Shown here: in pieces, positions 26,374-34,206 of the stretch
How positions within the stretch are numbered: the first letter of the stretch is position 1
Layout of the letters: each line of letters starts with the position of its first letter
Notes under the pieces: model-generated
Databases searched by the model: none
Seen by the model: the letters and a program-made list of their open reading frames with translations, nothing else
Told to the model about the DNA's origin: nothing
DNA from: Syntrophobacterales bacterium
GTDB lineage: Bacteria > Desulfobacterota > Desulfobaccia > Desulfobaccales > 0-14-0-80-60-11
Length of the DNA stretch: 43,887 nucleotides
Direction: 5' to 3'
Assembly: GCA_023512475.1 (NCBI GenBank)
Contig: JAILZL010000024.1
Span: forward strand, 1 to 43,887
Program-made: the position numbers and the translations under genes

Positions 26374-26858
26374 GCCAGGTCCATCTCGATGTCCACGATG
26401 AGATAGGCCCGGCGCCCCCCCGGGGTGTGGAGCTCCACCCGCTCCCCCCTCAGGCGCCCCATGAGGGCCTGCCCCAAAGGTGAGCCGATGGAGAGGCGGC
26501 CGTTTTGGGGATCGGCCTCCACCGGCCCCACCAGACGATACCGCACCTCCTCGCCGCTGGCCAGGTTGCGGATGCTGACGGTGGAGTTGAAGCGCACCCG
26601 ATCCGGGGGGAGATTGCTCCCCACCAACACCTCGGCGTTGGCCAGGATGCGTTTGAGCTCCAGAATGCGGGCGTCCACCCACTGGCGCCGGGCCAGGGTG
26701 TGCTGCAGGTCCCAGCCAGGCTCAGAGAGGCCGTCCTGGGCGCCCTCCAGGATCTCCTGGAGCAGACGGGGGCGCTCCACCCGGCTTAGGAGGTCCAGCT
26801 CCCGCACCAGCTTCTCGTAGCCGGTGCGGGTGAGGAGGATTTTTTCTTCCGGCGCCAT
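26370..26858 (-). CDS. GreA/GreB-family transcript cleavage factor, atypical
   Basis: The 162-residue protein has the Gre coiled-coil N-terminus and a C-terminal FKBP-like domain (SIGSPLGQALMGRLRGE). Gre factors enter the RNA polymerase secondary channel and stimulate cleavage of backtracked RNA through acidic residues at the coiled-coil tip. Here the usual SENAEY tip reads DGLSEPGWDL, which keeps acidic residues but loses the Asn-Ala core. Activity could therefore differ from GreA. It is followed by the CDF gene with an ATGA overlap, an unusual pairing. Confidence 0.85.
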   Translation of the reverse strand: MAPEEKILLTRTGYEKLVRELDLLSRVERPRLLQEILEGAQDGLSEPGWDLQHTLARRQWVDARILELKRILANAEVLVGSNLPPDRVRFNSTVSIRNLASGEEVRYRLVGPVEADPQNGRLSIGSPLGQALMGRLRGERVELHTPGGRRAYLIVDIEMDLA

Positions 26859-26890
26859 GTTGCCTGAGGCCCTGTTGTCCAGATACTGTA

Positions 26891-26919
26891 TTTGTATCCC
26901 AAAAACCGGCCCCGGTCAA
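26891..26919 (-). promoter_or_regulatory. Promoter of the greA-like/CDF operon
   Basis: On the minus strand TTGACC (26919-26914) is followed after exactly 17 nt by TACAAA (26896-26891). The predicted start, about 26884, gives a 26-nt leader to ATG 26858. Confidence 0.55.
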
Positions 26920-26945
26920 CGGCCCGGCCCGGGGAGGGTGGGCTG

Positions 26946-27584
26946 ATGTTTGTGCGCCTGGGTCCCGACCTCTGTGTGCGCACCCGCCTCCGGCCGTACG
27001 TGCCCCGGCGGGGGGAACGGGTCCTGGTGCTTCAGGCTCCCCGGGTCTTTCCCCCGGGGCATCCCACCACCCGGATGTGCCTGGAATTTCTGGCGGAGCT
27101 GGTGCCGGCCCTGAGGCCCCGAGCCTTCCTGGACCTGGGCACGGGCTCCGGCGTCCTGGCCCTGGCCGCCGCGGCCCTGGGGGCCCGGGAGGTCCTCGGG
27201 GTGGACCCCTGCCCCCGGGCGGTGAGCACTGCCCGGGCCAACTCCCGGCGAAACGGCCTGGAGAAGGCCATCCGGGTGGTCAGAGGGACCGCCGCCTGTC
27301 TGCGGGGACCCTTTCCCCTTCTGGCCGCCAATCTGCCCTTTGTCGTGTTGTGCGCCGAGGCCGGGAGCCTAAGCCGCCTGGCCGGCCCAGCCGCGACCCT
27401 GGTCCTGTCGGGCTTCCGGGAGGTGCAGGAAGAGGAGCTCCTCGCCCGTTTCCAGCCCGCCGGCTGGCGGCTCACGGCCCGCCGCGTCCGGGATGACTGG
27501 CCCCTGGTGCTGCCGCCGGAAGGCAGCTTCACCTGGGTGGCCTGGGTCCTCAGACGGCCGGGGGGAGAAATCCCGGCCCTCTGA
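26946..27584 (+). CDS. PrmA-like class I methyltransferase
   Basis: The 212-residue protein carries the S-adenosylmethionine fold, with FLDLGTGSGVLALAAAALGA (motif I), VLGVDPCPRAV and the LLAANLPF catalytic-type loop. It resembles the catalytic half of PrmA, which methylates ribosomal protein L11, and has the usual HPTTRMCLEFL lead-in. It lacks a full N-terminal recognition domain, so the substrate may differ. GGGAGGG about 8 nt upstream supports ATG 26946. The following PPC gene is 121 nt away. Confidence 0.85.
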   Translation: MFVRLGPDLCVRTRLRPYVPRRGERVLVLQAPRVFPPGHPTTRMCLEFLAELVPALRPRAFLDLGTGSGVLALAAAALGAREVLGVDPCPRAVSTARANSRRNGLEKAIRVVRGTAACLRGPFPLLAANLPFVVLCAEAGSLSRLAGPAATLVLSGFREVQEEELLARFQPAGWRLTARRVRDDWPLVLPPEGSFTWVAWVLRRPGGEIPAL

Positions 27585-27705
27585 GGCGCGCCGGGGTTCT
27601 GCGGCGTGTGCGCGGCCGGATCGTGACCACCGACGCACCGGCAGCCCGCAGGGAGAGGCCCGGACCGGGCCCATCTTTGCCTGCCGCCCCTTTCCGGAGG
27701 ACAGC

Positions 27706-28155
27706 ATGGAATACGCCCAAGGCAGCATCGGCCGCGTCTTTGTGGTGCGGCTCCTGGACGGGGAGCGCCTGCCCGAGACCCTGGAGGCCTTTGCCCGGGA
27801 GCAGGGGATCCGGGAGGCGGTGGTATTGTATCTCGGCGGCGCCCGGGACGGCAGCCGCCTGGTGGTGGGCCCGGATGCCGCCCGGCCGGACGCCATCGTG
27901 CCCTTGATCCACACCTTGGCGGGCATTCAGGAGGTCCTGGGGGTGGGCACCCTTTTCCCCAACGAGGCGGGGGAACCGGTGCTGCATCTGCACGCCGCCG
28001 CCGGCCGGGAGGGCGGCGCCACGGTGGGCTGCACCCGGGCCGGGGTGGAGGTCTGGCTGGTGGGGGAGGTGATTATCCTGGAGCTTCTGGGCACCGGCGG
28101 GGTCCGACAACCCGAATCTCCCAGCGGCTTCCAGCTGCTGCGTCTGACCAGGTGA
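27706..28155 (+). CDS. PPC/DUF296 domain protein
   Basis: The 149-residue protein matches the PPC (DUF296) fold with FVVRLLDGERLPETLEAF, GTLFPNEAGEPVLHLH and GVEVWLVGEVIILEL. These trimeric proteins occur in bacteria as stand-alone units and in plants fused to AT-hook DNA-binding domains. Their function in bacteria is unclear. GGAGG six nt upstream fixes ATG 27706. It is likely cotranscribed with the methyltransferase, but the selenoprotein that follows has its own promoter. Confidence 0.85.
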   Translation: MEYAQGSIGRVFVVRLLDGERLPETLEAFAREQGIREAVVLYLGGARDGSRLVVGPDAARPDAIVPLIHTLAGIQEVLGVGTLFPNEAGEPVLHLHAAAGREGGATVGCTRAGVEVWLVGEVIILELLGTGGVRQPESPSGFQLLRLTR

Positions 28156-28189
28156 GGCCGCCTGTGGGAGCAGGATGAGCCCGGCGAAC

Positions 28190-28218
28190 TTGACGGCCCC
28201 GGCCAGGTGCCTTATGTT
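28190..28218 (+). promoter_or_regulatory. Promoter of the selenocysteine peroxiredoxin
   Basis: TTGACG (28190-28195) and TATGTT (28213-28218) are 17 nt apart, about 150 nt before the coding region. The predicted leader is GC-rich with several possible hairpins, but I see no recognisable riboswitch. Confidence 0.5.
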
Positions 28219-28376
28219 CTGGGGGAACGAAGCCAAAGGTTCCCGGGGACGCGCGGCAGGAACCCGGTCTTTCTCCGGCGCCGGCCGGCCGGGGAACAGA
28301 GGCCTCTTTGAGACCCAGGCCGTCCGGCGTGTGATATCCCCCGGAGCTCATCCATCCATCCGAAGGAGGGTTGCAG

Positions 28377-28979
28377 ATGGCGATACAAGTGGGCAAACCG
28401 GCTCCGGAGTTTGAGGCCCAGGCCTATGTCAACGGCGAAATCAGGAAGGTGAAGCTCTCCGACTACCGCGGCAAGTTTGTGCTCCTTTATTTTTACCCCG
28501 GCGATTTCACTTTTGTCTGACCCACGGAGCTGACGGCGGTCGCCGTCAAGTATAAAGACCTCCAGGCCATGAACTGTGAGGTCCTGGCCATCAGCGTGGA
28601 CAGCCCCTACACCCACAAGGTCTGGCAGGAGACCGAGCTCTCCAAGATGGTTCCCGGCGGGCTCCCCTATCCCATGCTGTCCGATCCGGCCGGCACCATC
28701 GGCCGGCTGTATGGGGTCTATGACGAGGACACCGGGGTGGATGTGCGGGGCCGCTTCCTCATCGATCCGGAGGGCAATCTGCAGGCCTATGAGGTCCTGG
28801 CGCCAGCCATCGGCCGCAATGTGGGGGAGATGATCCGCCAGGTGAAGGCCTGCAAGCATGTGCTGGCCACCGGCGAGGCCACCCCCGCCGGCTGGGAGGA
28901 GGGCAAAAAGGCCCTCCGGCCCGAACCGGGTCTGTCCGGCCGGGTGTGCGAGATCTGGAACCCCGAGATGGCTTTCTGA
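28377..28979 (+). CDS. Selenocysteine-containing peroxiredoxin (AhpC/Prx type)
   Basis: The 200-residue peroxiredoxin is interrupted by an in-frame TGA at codon 48 (28518-28520). Reading it as selenocysteine restores GDFTFVUPTEL, where the UGA replaces the peroxidatic Cys of FVCPTEL. AAGGAGG seven nt upstream fixes ATG 28377, and homology is continuous on both sides of the TGA ([16 protein letters not shown] before, [16 protein letters not shown] after). A SECIS-like hairpin follows. It would reduce peroxides in the cytoplasm. The usual resolving-Cys motif GEVCPAGW reads GEATPAGW, so that Cys is lost; Cys159 and Cys191 remain. No sel genes are in the window. Confidence 0.93.
28518..28548 (+). 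promoter_or_regulatory. UGA codon and bacterial SECIS-like hairpin
   Basis: After TGA (28518-28520), TGACGGC (28531-28537) pairs perfectly with GCCGTCA (28542-28548) around a GGTC loop. The first loop G lies 17 nt after the UGA, in the known range for bacterial SECIS elements, which need a G early in the apical loop. It lies inside the coding region and would bind SelB. Confidence 0.8.
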
Positions 28980-29048
28980 CCCCAGGGGCGGCTTTCAAAC
29001 CCGGGGGAGGACAGGGAGCCCCGGCCCTCCCCCCCACACCTGGTGCTT

Positions 29049-29321
29049 TTACGGGTAGGTTCTGGTTTGCTTGGGCTGCTGAGGTTGCCTCGACTGAGTC
29101 GCCGGAGGGGCTGGGGGTTTCTGAGGGGTGAGGGCCTGCTGCCGCCGTTTCTCCTCCAGGAATTGGCTCCGCTCCTCCATGGCCTTTTGGGTTTGCGCCC
29201 CCATGCCCCGCCATTTGACGGTGTCCCCGGGGCTGTAGTTTTGCGCCCCCACCGGGCCGTGCGCCAGGATGAGGCCGCAGACTGCCGCCACCACGAATGC
29301 TCCGAACCTAAAGATGCGCAT
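29049..29321 (-). CDS. Small exported protein with a Gln/Pro-rich tail
   Basis: The 90-residue protein starts with a signal peptide (MRIFRFGAFVVAAVCGLILA, likely cut after VGA). The mature part begins QNYSPGDTVKW, has a charged helix rich in Glu and Lys, and ends in a Gln/Pro/Thr-rich tail that looks disordered. AGGAGG seven nt upstream fixes ATG 29321. I do not recognise a family. It stands alone between the peroxiredoxin and the PEBP gene. Confidence 0.65.
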   Translation of the reverse strand: MRIFRFGAFVVAAVCGLILAHGPVGAQNYSPGDTVKWRGMGAQTQKAMEERSQFLEEKRRQQALTPQKPPAPPATQSRQPQQPKQTRTYP

Positions 29322-29493
29322 CCAGGTTCCTCCTGTGAGTTTCCCTGATCTATCGGCAGGAGGAACCGAATGAGTGAATTTCTGGTGGGCGGGGGGAGCA
29401 TCCGCTTCACCGGGACAGCGCCCTGACCTCTGGGATTCCGGGCCCGGGCGGCAGGCACGGCAGGGGACGACAGGCGGATTGGGGGGCTGTCTG

Positions 29494-30096
29494 ATGCGAC
29501 ACCCGGGAAGGCTCATGCACCTGCTTGACTTTGGCGGAAAACAGGGGATCATCCGGCATCCGGCCGCCTGGCTGTGGCCCGGGCTGCCGGTGATACTCCT
29601 CCTCATCCCGGCAGTGGGAGGCCTGGCCATGGAACTGAAATGTCCCGCTTTTCCTGACGGCGGCCGAATCCCCCAGATCTACACCATGCCGGGGGCCGGC
29701 GGTCAGAACCGCTCTCTCCCCCTCATCTGGTCGGGGGCGCCCACCGGTACCCGCTCTTTTGCCCTGTCCATGGTGGATCCCCACCCGGTGGCCCGCAACT
29801 GGGTCCATTGGCTGGTGATCAACCTGCCGCCGGAGACCACCGCCCTGCCGGAGGGGGCCTCCGGCCGGGCCCTGCCCCCGGGGGCCATGGAACTGCATAA
29901 CTCCTGGGGCACGCCCGGCTATGGCGGCCCCCAGCCGCCCCCGGGCACCGGGGATCACCCCTATGTCATCACCCTGTACGCCTTAAGCGTCCCCTCCCTG
30001 GATCTGAAGCCCGCCACCAGCCTGGGCGAATTTGAGCGGGCCTTGGCCGGCAAGGTCCTGGAGCAGGCCCGCATCACCGGCTATTACGGGCGCTGA
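29494..30096 (+). CDS. PEBP family protein (YbhB/YbcL-like)
   Basis: The mature region is a phosphatidylethanolamine-binding-protein fold, with RSLPLIWSGAPTGTRSFAL, VHWLVINLPPETTALPEG, and the terminal [19 protein letters not shown] and TLYALS. The N-terminus contains a hydrophobic stretch (WLWPGLPVILLLIPAVGGLA), so it is probably exported or anchored. Roles of bacterial PEBPs are mostly unknown. The start is uncertain: ATG 29494 and ATG 29515 are both possible and neither has a strong ribosome-binding site. Confidence 0.88.
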   Translation: MRHPGRLMHLLDFGGKQGIIRHPAAWLWPGLPVILLLIPAVGGLAMELKCPAFPDGGRIPQIYTMPGAGGQNRSLPLIWSGAPTGTRSFALSMVDPHPVARNWVHWLVINLPPETTALPEGASGRALPPGAMELHNSWGTPGYGGPQPPPGTGDHPYVITLYALSVPSLDLKPATSLGEFERALAGKVLEQARITGYYGR

Positions 30097-30215
30097 AGGA
30101 CTGCCTCCCGGCGGCTGTCAGCCAAGGAACAGGGCCCCGGGCTTCGGGCGCAGGAGGCCCAAACGCCGCCCAGCACTCTGGCCGCGCCCTCCGGTGACCT
30201 GGCCCGGGCCGCACC

Positions 30216-30656
30216 TCAGGAAAAGAAACGGGACAGCTCCTGTTTGAAGCGGCGCACCTGGTCTTCCACCTGGAGGCGGTGGCGCTGGAGGATGGCCTCC
30301 CGGATCTTGCGCACCATTTCATCCAGGCTCAGGGGTTTGACCACCACCTCGGTCTGCTCAAAATAGGTGTAGGAGAAGGATTGCGCCCGACGGTTCAGCA
30401 TCAGGATAATGCGCACGCCGGGAAAGCGCTGCCGGACGTTCTCCAGGAGCTGTTGTGCCTCGGGGTGGTTCAGATCAGTGATCACCAGATCAAATTTTTC
30501 CCTCTGGATGATCTCGGAGGCCTCAGGGATCGACGAGGCCAGCCGGAATTCCTGAATGCCCAGGAGTTTGAACACCTGGGACAGAAAGTCCCGGCACCAG
30601 TCGTCTGCATCCACCACCAGGATCCGGCCCCGGATCTGCGGGTTCCTGCTGTCCAT
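30216..30656 (-). CDS. Stand-alone response-regulator receiver protein
   Basis: The 146-residue protein is one receiver domain. Acidic residues at 16-19 (VVDADDW), the phospho-acceptor Asp61 in VITDLNHPE and Lys107 in VVVKPLS are present. A C-terminal helical tail replaces any output domain. GAGGAGG seven nt upstream fixes ATG 30656. No histidine kinase is adjacent, so its partner is unknown. It could pass phosphate on or act by protein contact. Confidence 0.88.
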   Translation of the reverse strand: MDSRNPQIRGRILVVDADDWCRDFLSQVFKLLGIQEFRLASSIPEASEIIQREKFDLVITDLNHPEAQQLLENVRQRFPGVRIILMLNRRAQSFSYTYFEQTEVVVKPLSLDEMVRKIREAILQRHRLQVEDQVRRFKQELSRFFS

Positions 30657-31383
30657 CCGGCTGCCTCCTCATCAGGGTGGCCTTGGGGGAATGAATCTCG
30701 GGGGAAAACCGGCGAGGCTCAACCGGGCTTGCACCTGCCGGCCACCAGGAGGTGAAGGCCGGGCCGGGTGCCTGTCCTCACCCCGTCTCCATATTGTATT
30801 GCAAGCGCCTCCAGGGGGCAAGAGGCACCCCGGGGGGCCCGCCGCCAGAGGCGCTCTACCGACCCCCCCCGGGGCAAAGGATGGCAACCTGGTTCCTTTG
30901 CCACGCCGTGTCCTTGGGGCCCCGGGGGGCTGCCTCTTAGGCGGCCGAGCGTCATAAGATTCCGGGACCCACCGGGGTGGCGCACGCCCCGCCGGGAACG
31001 GCTGGGTGACTGATGCAGGGAAAGTCCCTGAGTCTCCCGGCCCTGGACCCTTCGGAGCTTTCCGGGTTTGCTGCGCCCGTAAAAAAACCTGGCCGGGAGG
31101 GGGAGGCCCGGCCAGGCTCGGAGAAAGGAGAAATCGGTATGGGATTTCGGGGGTAACCTTTGATCTCTATTTTTGCAGGAAGGATGCCAAAGGCGCTGGT
31201 AGGGATAACTATCATTTATTCCTATGATTTTCGAATGCTTTCCCCGGCCCCGGTGTCGCCGCGGTTCAATTTTTTATACGACCCTCCTCCCCCCTCCCCG
31301 GCACCCCCGAGGAGAGCCACCCCATTCCTGCCTCTTACGCCGGTTTAAAAATCTTGCCCCTGCGGGAGAGAGGACAATAATTT
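30657..31383. other. 727-nt region without a recognisable gene
   Basis: Both strands show only short shadow frames. The left half is GC-rich with several possible hairpins (for example GCGCCTC near 30806 with GAGGCGC near 30850). The right part (about 31150-31280) is distinctly A/T-rich for this window, and no codon bias stands out. A strong minus-strand terminator lies in it. I see no tRNA, known riboswitch or repeat. Confidence 0.5.
31081..31116 (-). terminator. Strong intrinsic terminator for the minus-strand glycosyltransferase unit
   Basis: On the minus strand CCTGGCCGGG (31116-31107) pairs perfectly with CCCGGCCAGG (31097-31088) around a nine-base loop, followed by seven T (31087-31081). 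It lies about 270 nt beyond the glycosyltransferase stop, so that transcript would carry a long 3' tail or a further unrecognised RNA. Confidence 0.8.
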
Positions 31384-32328
31384 TTACCGGCCCGCCCACA
31401 ACTGCCGGGCCGTCTCCAGCACCCTCCCGGGGCGCAGCTCCCTCAGGTCACCGGCAGGGGCCCGCAGCACCGTGACCCCCTCCCCCTGAGGGGCCCAGAC
31501 CACCGGATCGGTGGGGCCGAACAGGGCCAGCACCCGCCGGGCCCCCGCCGCCGCCGCCAGATGGGTGAGGCCGCTGTCGTTTCCCAGATACAGCCGGGCT
31601 GCGGCCAGAACCCGGGCCACCTCCGGCAGGGGGCGGTCATGCAGCAGATAATGGCCCTGGGCCCGGGCCAGCCCTTCCAGATACGGCTGCCAGACCGCCT
31701 CCGCCGGCCCCGTCACCCAGACCACCGCCCGAGGGCTTTCCCAGGACAGGGTCCGGGCCACCTCATAATAATATTTTAGGGGCCAGTTTTTGGCGGGGCT
31801 GCCGCTTCCCGGGGCCACCGCCAGGAATTCTGCTTGCGCCGGCAGCTCCTCCGGCCAGGGGGCCGCCCCGTCCACGGAAAGGCGAAAAGGGGAAAGGGGC
31901 TCCCTCACCCCCACAGGTGCCAGCTGCCGCAGCTGGAGCCCGGACAGAGGCTCCCGGGCCGCCCCCGGGGCGCTGGGAAGCCACACCACCCGGGGGATAC
32001 CCGCCTGCCGGAGACGCCGGGCCAGGGTGTCCGGCGGCCGGGGGCGGAAGACCACGGCCAAGTCCAGTCCCTTAAGGCGCCGCCTCACCTCCGGGGGCAG
32101 GGGGCCGCCTTCACAGTGCAGCCAAGCCCAGAGGGCCTAATGGCCGTTCCAGACCTCCTCCAGGCCGAGGGTGGGGGCCAGGAGGCGCCAGCGTTCCGGA
32201 TGCCCCACCGCCAGAAGCCGGGCCCGGGGAAAGCGCCGTCGCAGCGCCTGAAGGGCCGGCCCCGCCAGGAGCAGGTCCCCCAGCGCCCCCTGATGCCAAA
32301 GAAGGATGCTTTCCGGGGCCTCGCGCAT
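31384..32328 (-). pseudogene. Glycosyltransferase family 9 (heptosyltransferase-like), split by an amber codon
   Basis: The frame encodes a GT9 protein: an N-terminal LLWHQGALGDLLLAGPALQAL and a C-terminal half with VAPGSGSPAKNWPLKYY, YLGNDSGLTHLAAAAGAR and LALFGPTDP. Such enzymes add heptose or related sugars to lipopolysaccharide core. A TAG at 32137-32139 interrupts it after GLEEVWNGH, and the same frame continues ALWAWLHCEGG. A CAG to TAG change would explain it. The two halves have separate starts (32328 and an internal one near 32088). Pyrrolysine is not supported: no pyl genes are in the window and the site is not catalytic. No ribosome-binding site is evident for ATG 32328. Confidence 0.8.
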
Positions 32329-32413
32329 TGGTATTCTTATAAAAAATCATGAGGGGCCGGGTCTCCCCCGCCCCGCCGCCGGGAAAAGGATTGCGCCTGC
32401 CATAAGGAGAGAT

Positions 32414-32731
32414 TCAGGATTCCCCCCTCTGGTCCCGGCGGAGTCCCAGACCCCGGAGGGCCGGGATGTGGTCCAGGAGGGCAAAGGGGGTCATCACCGC
32501 GGCCACGGGTTCCCCCACCTGGAGGATGGCCGCCTCCCTCACCGGCCCCAGGCGGCCGTCGGCCCAGGCCAAATAGCTCACCTGCCAGAGCTCCGGCGCC
32601 GCGCCGGCCTGCCGCAGAGCCAAAACCGCCCAGGCGGTGGCGTCGCTCCGGTAGCCGCCCCGCACGCCGCTCCGAAACCCCCCGTCCGGCAGGGCCCGCT
32701 CCCGGAGCGAAAGCACCGCCTCAGCCAGCAT
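32414..32731 (-). CDS. Short squalene-cyclase/prenyltransferase-repeat-like protein, possibly truncated
   Basis: The 105-residue protein contains LPDGGFRSGVRGGYRSDATAWAVLALRQAG split over two phrases, LPDGGFRSGV and YRSDATAWAVLALRQ, typical of the alpha/alpha repeats of terpene-cyclase-like proteins, and ends TPFALLDHIPAL. Full family members are several hundred residues, so this is probably a single repeat unit or a remnant. GGAGGG six nt upstream supports ATG 32731. It precedes the broken glycosyltransferase by 85 nt. Confidence 0.45.
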   Translation of the reverse strand: MLAEAVLSLRERALPDGGFRSGVRGGYRSDATAWAVLALRQAGAAPELWQVSYLAWADGRLGPVREAAILQVGEPVAAVMTPFALLDHIPALRGLGLRRDQRGES

Positions 32732-32801
32732 CGGCACCCTCCAGGGCTATTATGGCAGGGGAGGCGGCGGCTGACAAGCGGCACCCCTGGGGCGGCAGGG
32801 G

Positions 32802-33401
32802 TCAGCGCCGGGCGGCCAGCTTCCGGCCGGTGGTGGTGGCGAGGGCCTCCGGCGGAGCACCGGTCAGCAGGGCCTGCACCTCCTCGAAGAGGCGCCGGTT
32901 GAGGTCAGCGGCCGGGGCCGCCCCGGTGAGGACGGCCAGAATCTGTTCGGCGATCTCCGGCTCCGTCCCCAGCTCGGTGAGCAGCCCCGCCGCCTCCTCC
33001 CGGGGCACCTCCGCCAGCAGCACCGCGGCAAAGACCACCTTGGGGTCGCCGCCTTCGGCCTTGAGGAGATCCGCGGCCAGCCCCAGGGCCTGCTCCAGAC
33101 GGGGGGCGGCCTCCGGCCCCAGGCGGGCGCTCACCCGCTCCTTCAGGCGCTCCCGGAAAGTGGCCATGGCCCGGCGCTCCGCCATGAGCTCCGGCACGCA
33201 CTTGTCGGCATACTGGCAGTATTCGGCGCAGCCCAGCTCGATTTTGGGGTTGTAAAAGAGATGGCCGCACCAGGCGCAGCGCCGCCGGGTGTCGTCCTTG
33301 AAGAACTCGATCTCGGCGCCGCACTTGGGGCATTCCACCGTGAAGATGTCCTCCGCCTTCCAGAAGCGGGTGTCCTGGCCGGGGCATTTCACCTGTTCCA
33401 T
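32802..33401 (-). CDS. Zinc-finger protein related to HD-domain phosphohydrolases, HD motif lost
   Basis: The 199-residue protein begins with a double zinc ribbon: TVECPKCGAEIEFFKDD, CAWCGHLFYNPKIELGC and YCQYADKC. This N-terminus resembles proteins annotated as HD phosphohydrolases in sulfate reducers. The C-terminal helical half keeps the surrounding helices (LLKAEGGDPKVVFAAVLLAE), but the expected His-Asp pair is absent (VLLAEVPREE). It may be structural or regulatory. It is cotranscribed with the upstream Fe-S protein gene, whose stop is 13 nt before its ATG. Confidence 0.65.
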   Translation of the reverse strand: MEQVKCPGQDTRFWKAEDIFTVECPKCGAEIEFFKDDTRRRCAWCGHLFYNPKIELGCAEYCQYADKCVPELMAERRAMATFRERLKERVSARLGPEAAPRLEQALGLAADLLKAEGGDPKVVFAAVLLAEVPREEAAGLLTELGTEPEIAEQILAVLTGAAPAADLNRRLFEEVQALLTGAPPEALATTTGRKLAARR

Positions 33402-33414
33402 GGCCTCCCCCTCC

Positions 33415-34134
33415 TCAGGCCGCCTTGACCCGCTGCTGCTGTACCACCTGGCCGGTGGGGCTCAGGGTGCAGATGGTGACCGGCAGGCGTTTGCCCGCCG
33501 CCTGCATGGCCTCCCGCACCGCCTGGATGAGCCCCTGGCAGCAGGGCACCTCCATATTGACGATGGTGATGCCGGTGATGTCGTTGCGCTTCAGGATCTC
33601 GGTCAGTTTGGCGGCCTGCTCGTCCAGGTCTTCAAACTTGGGGCAGCCGCAGACCACCGCCCGGCCCGCCAGGTAACGGGCGTGGAAATCCCCGGCGGCG
33701 AAGGCGCTGCAGTCCGCCGCCACCAGGAGCTCCGCGCCCTGGAGAAACGGGGCCTGGGGGGAGACCAGCTTCAGCTTCACCGGCCAGTGGCTCAGGGCCG
33801 AGGCCCCGGCCTCCGGGGTCCCCTGGGGGGCAAACTGGCGCATCCGGCTCCCCGGACAGACAAAGGCCGGCTCCGCCTCGGGGGCCGCCTCGGGGTGATG
33901 CCCCTTTGCCCCCGGGACCGGGCCCACAAACTCCTCCGCCTCCCGCTCCTCGACGATGAGGGCGCCCTGAGGGCAGGCCCCCAGGCAGGCCCCCAGGCCG
34001 TCACAGTATTTTTCCGCCACCAGCACGGCCTTGCCCTCGATGATCTGCAGGGCCCCCTCGGCGCAGGAGGGGACGCACAGGCCGCAGCCGTCGCATTTTT
34101 CCTGATCGATACGGATGATGTGCCGCTTGGGCAT
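33415..34134 (-). CDS. Two-cluster ferredoxin-like Fe-S protein
   Basis: The 239-residue protein has an N-terminal ferredoxin region with CDGCGLCVPSC and the variant CDGLGACLGACP, each able to hold a [4Fe-4S] cluster. The rest is an alpha/beta domain with Cys-containing loops (VCGCPKFED, VPCCQGLI) that may bind another metal or cofactor. Electron transfer in the cytoplasm is likely. AAGGAG five nt upstream fixes ATG 34134. Proteins with this layout are common in anaerobes but not functionally defined. Two dyads precede it. Confidence 0.85.
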   Translation of the reverse strand: MPKRHIIRIDQEKCDGCGLCVPSCAEGALQIIEGKAVLVAEKYCDGLGACLGACPQGALIVEEREAEEFVGPVPGAKGHHPEAAPEAEPAFVCPGSRMRQFAPQGTPEAGASALSHWPVKLKLVSPQAPFLQGAELLVAADCSAFAAGDFHARYLAGRAVVCGCPKFEDLDEQAAKLTEILKRNDITGITIVNMEVPCCQGLIQAVREAMQAAGKRLPVTICTLSPTGQVVQQQRVKAA

Positions 34135-34206
34135 GATCTCTCCTTTTCCCCGGTGATCCCTCTGATGGGGGCTCACACGAAATGCCGCCCCAGATGCGGC
34201 TCTTTC

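Noticed and set aside
30960-31080. Possible riboswitch (cobalamin or cyclic di-GMP type) upstream of the terminator
   Set aside because: A GCCGGGAGAC stretch on the minus strand recalls a B12 box, but the rest of the conserved core is missing.
31160-31348. Small plus-strand ORF in the A/T-rich patch
   Set aside because: GGAAGG precedes an internal ATG, but the product is a short hydrophobic stretch followed by Pro-rich filler with no similarity I recognise.
32137-32139. Pyrrolysine at the amber codon of the glycosyltransferase
   Set aside because: No pyl genes in the window, the site is not an active-site position, and a CAG to TAG change is simpler.
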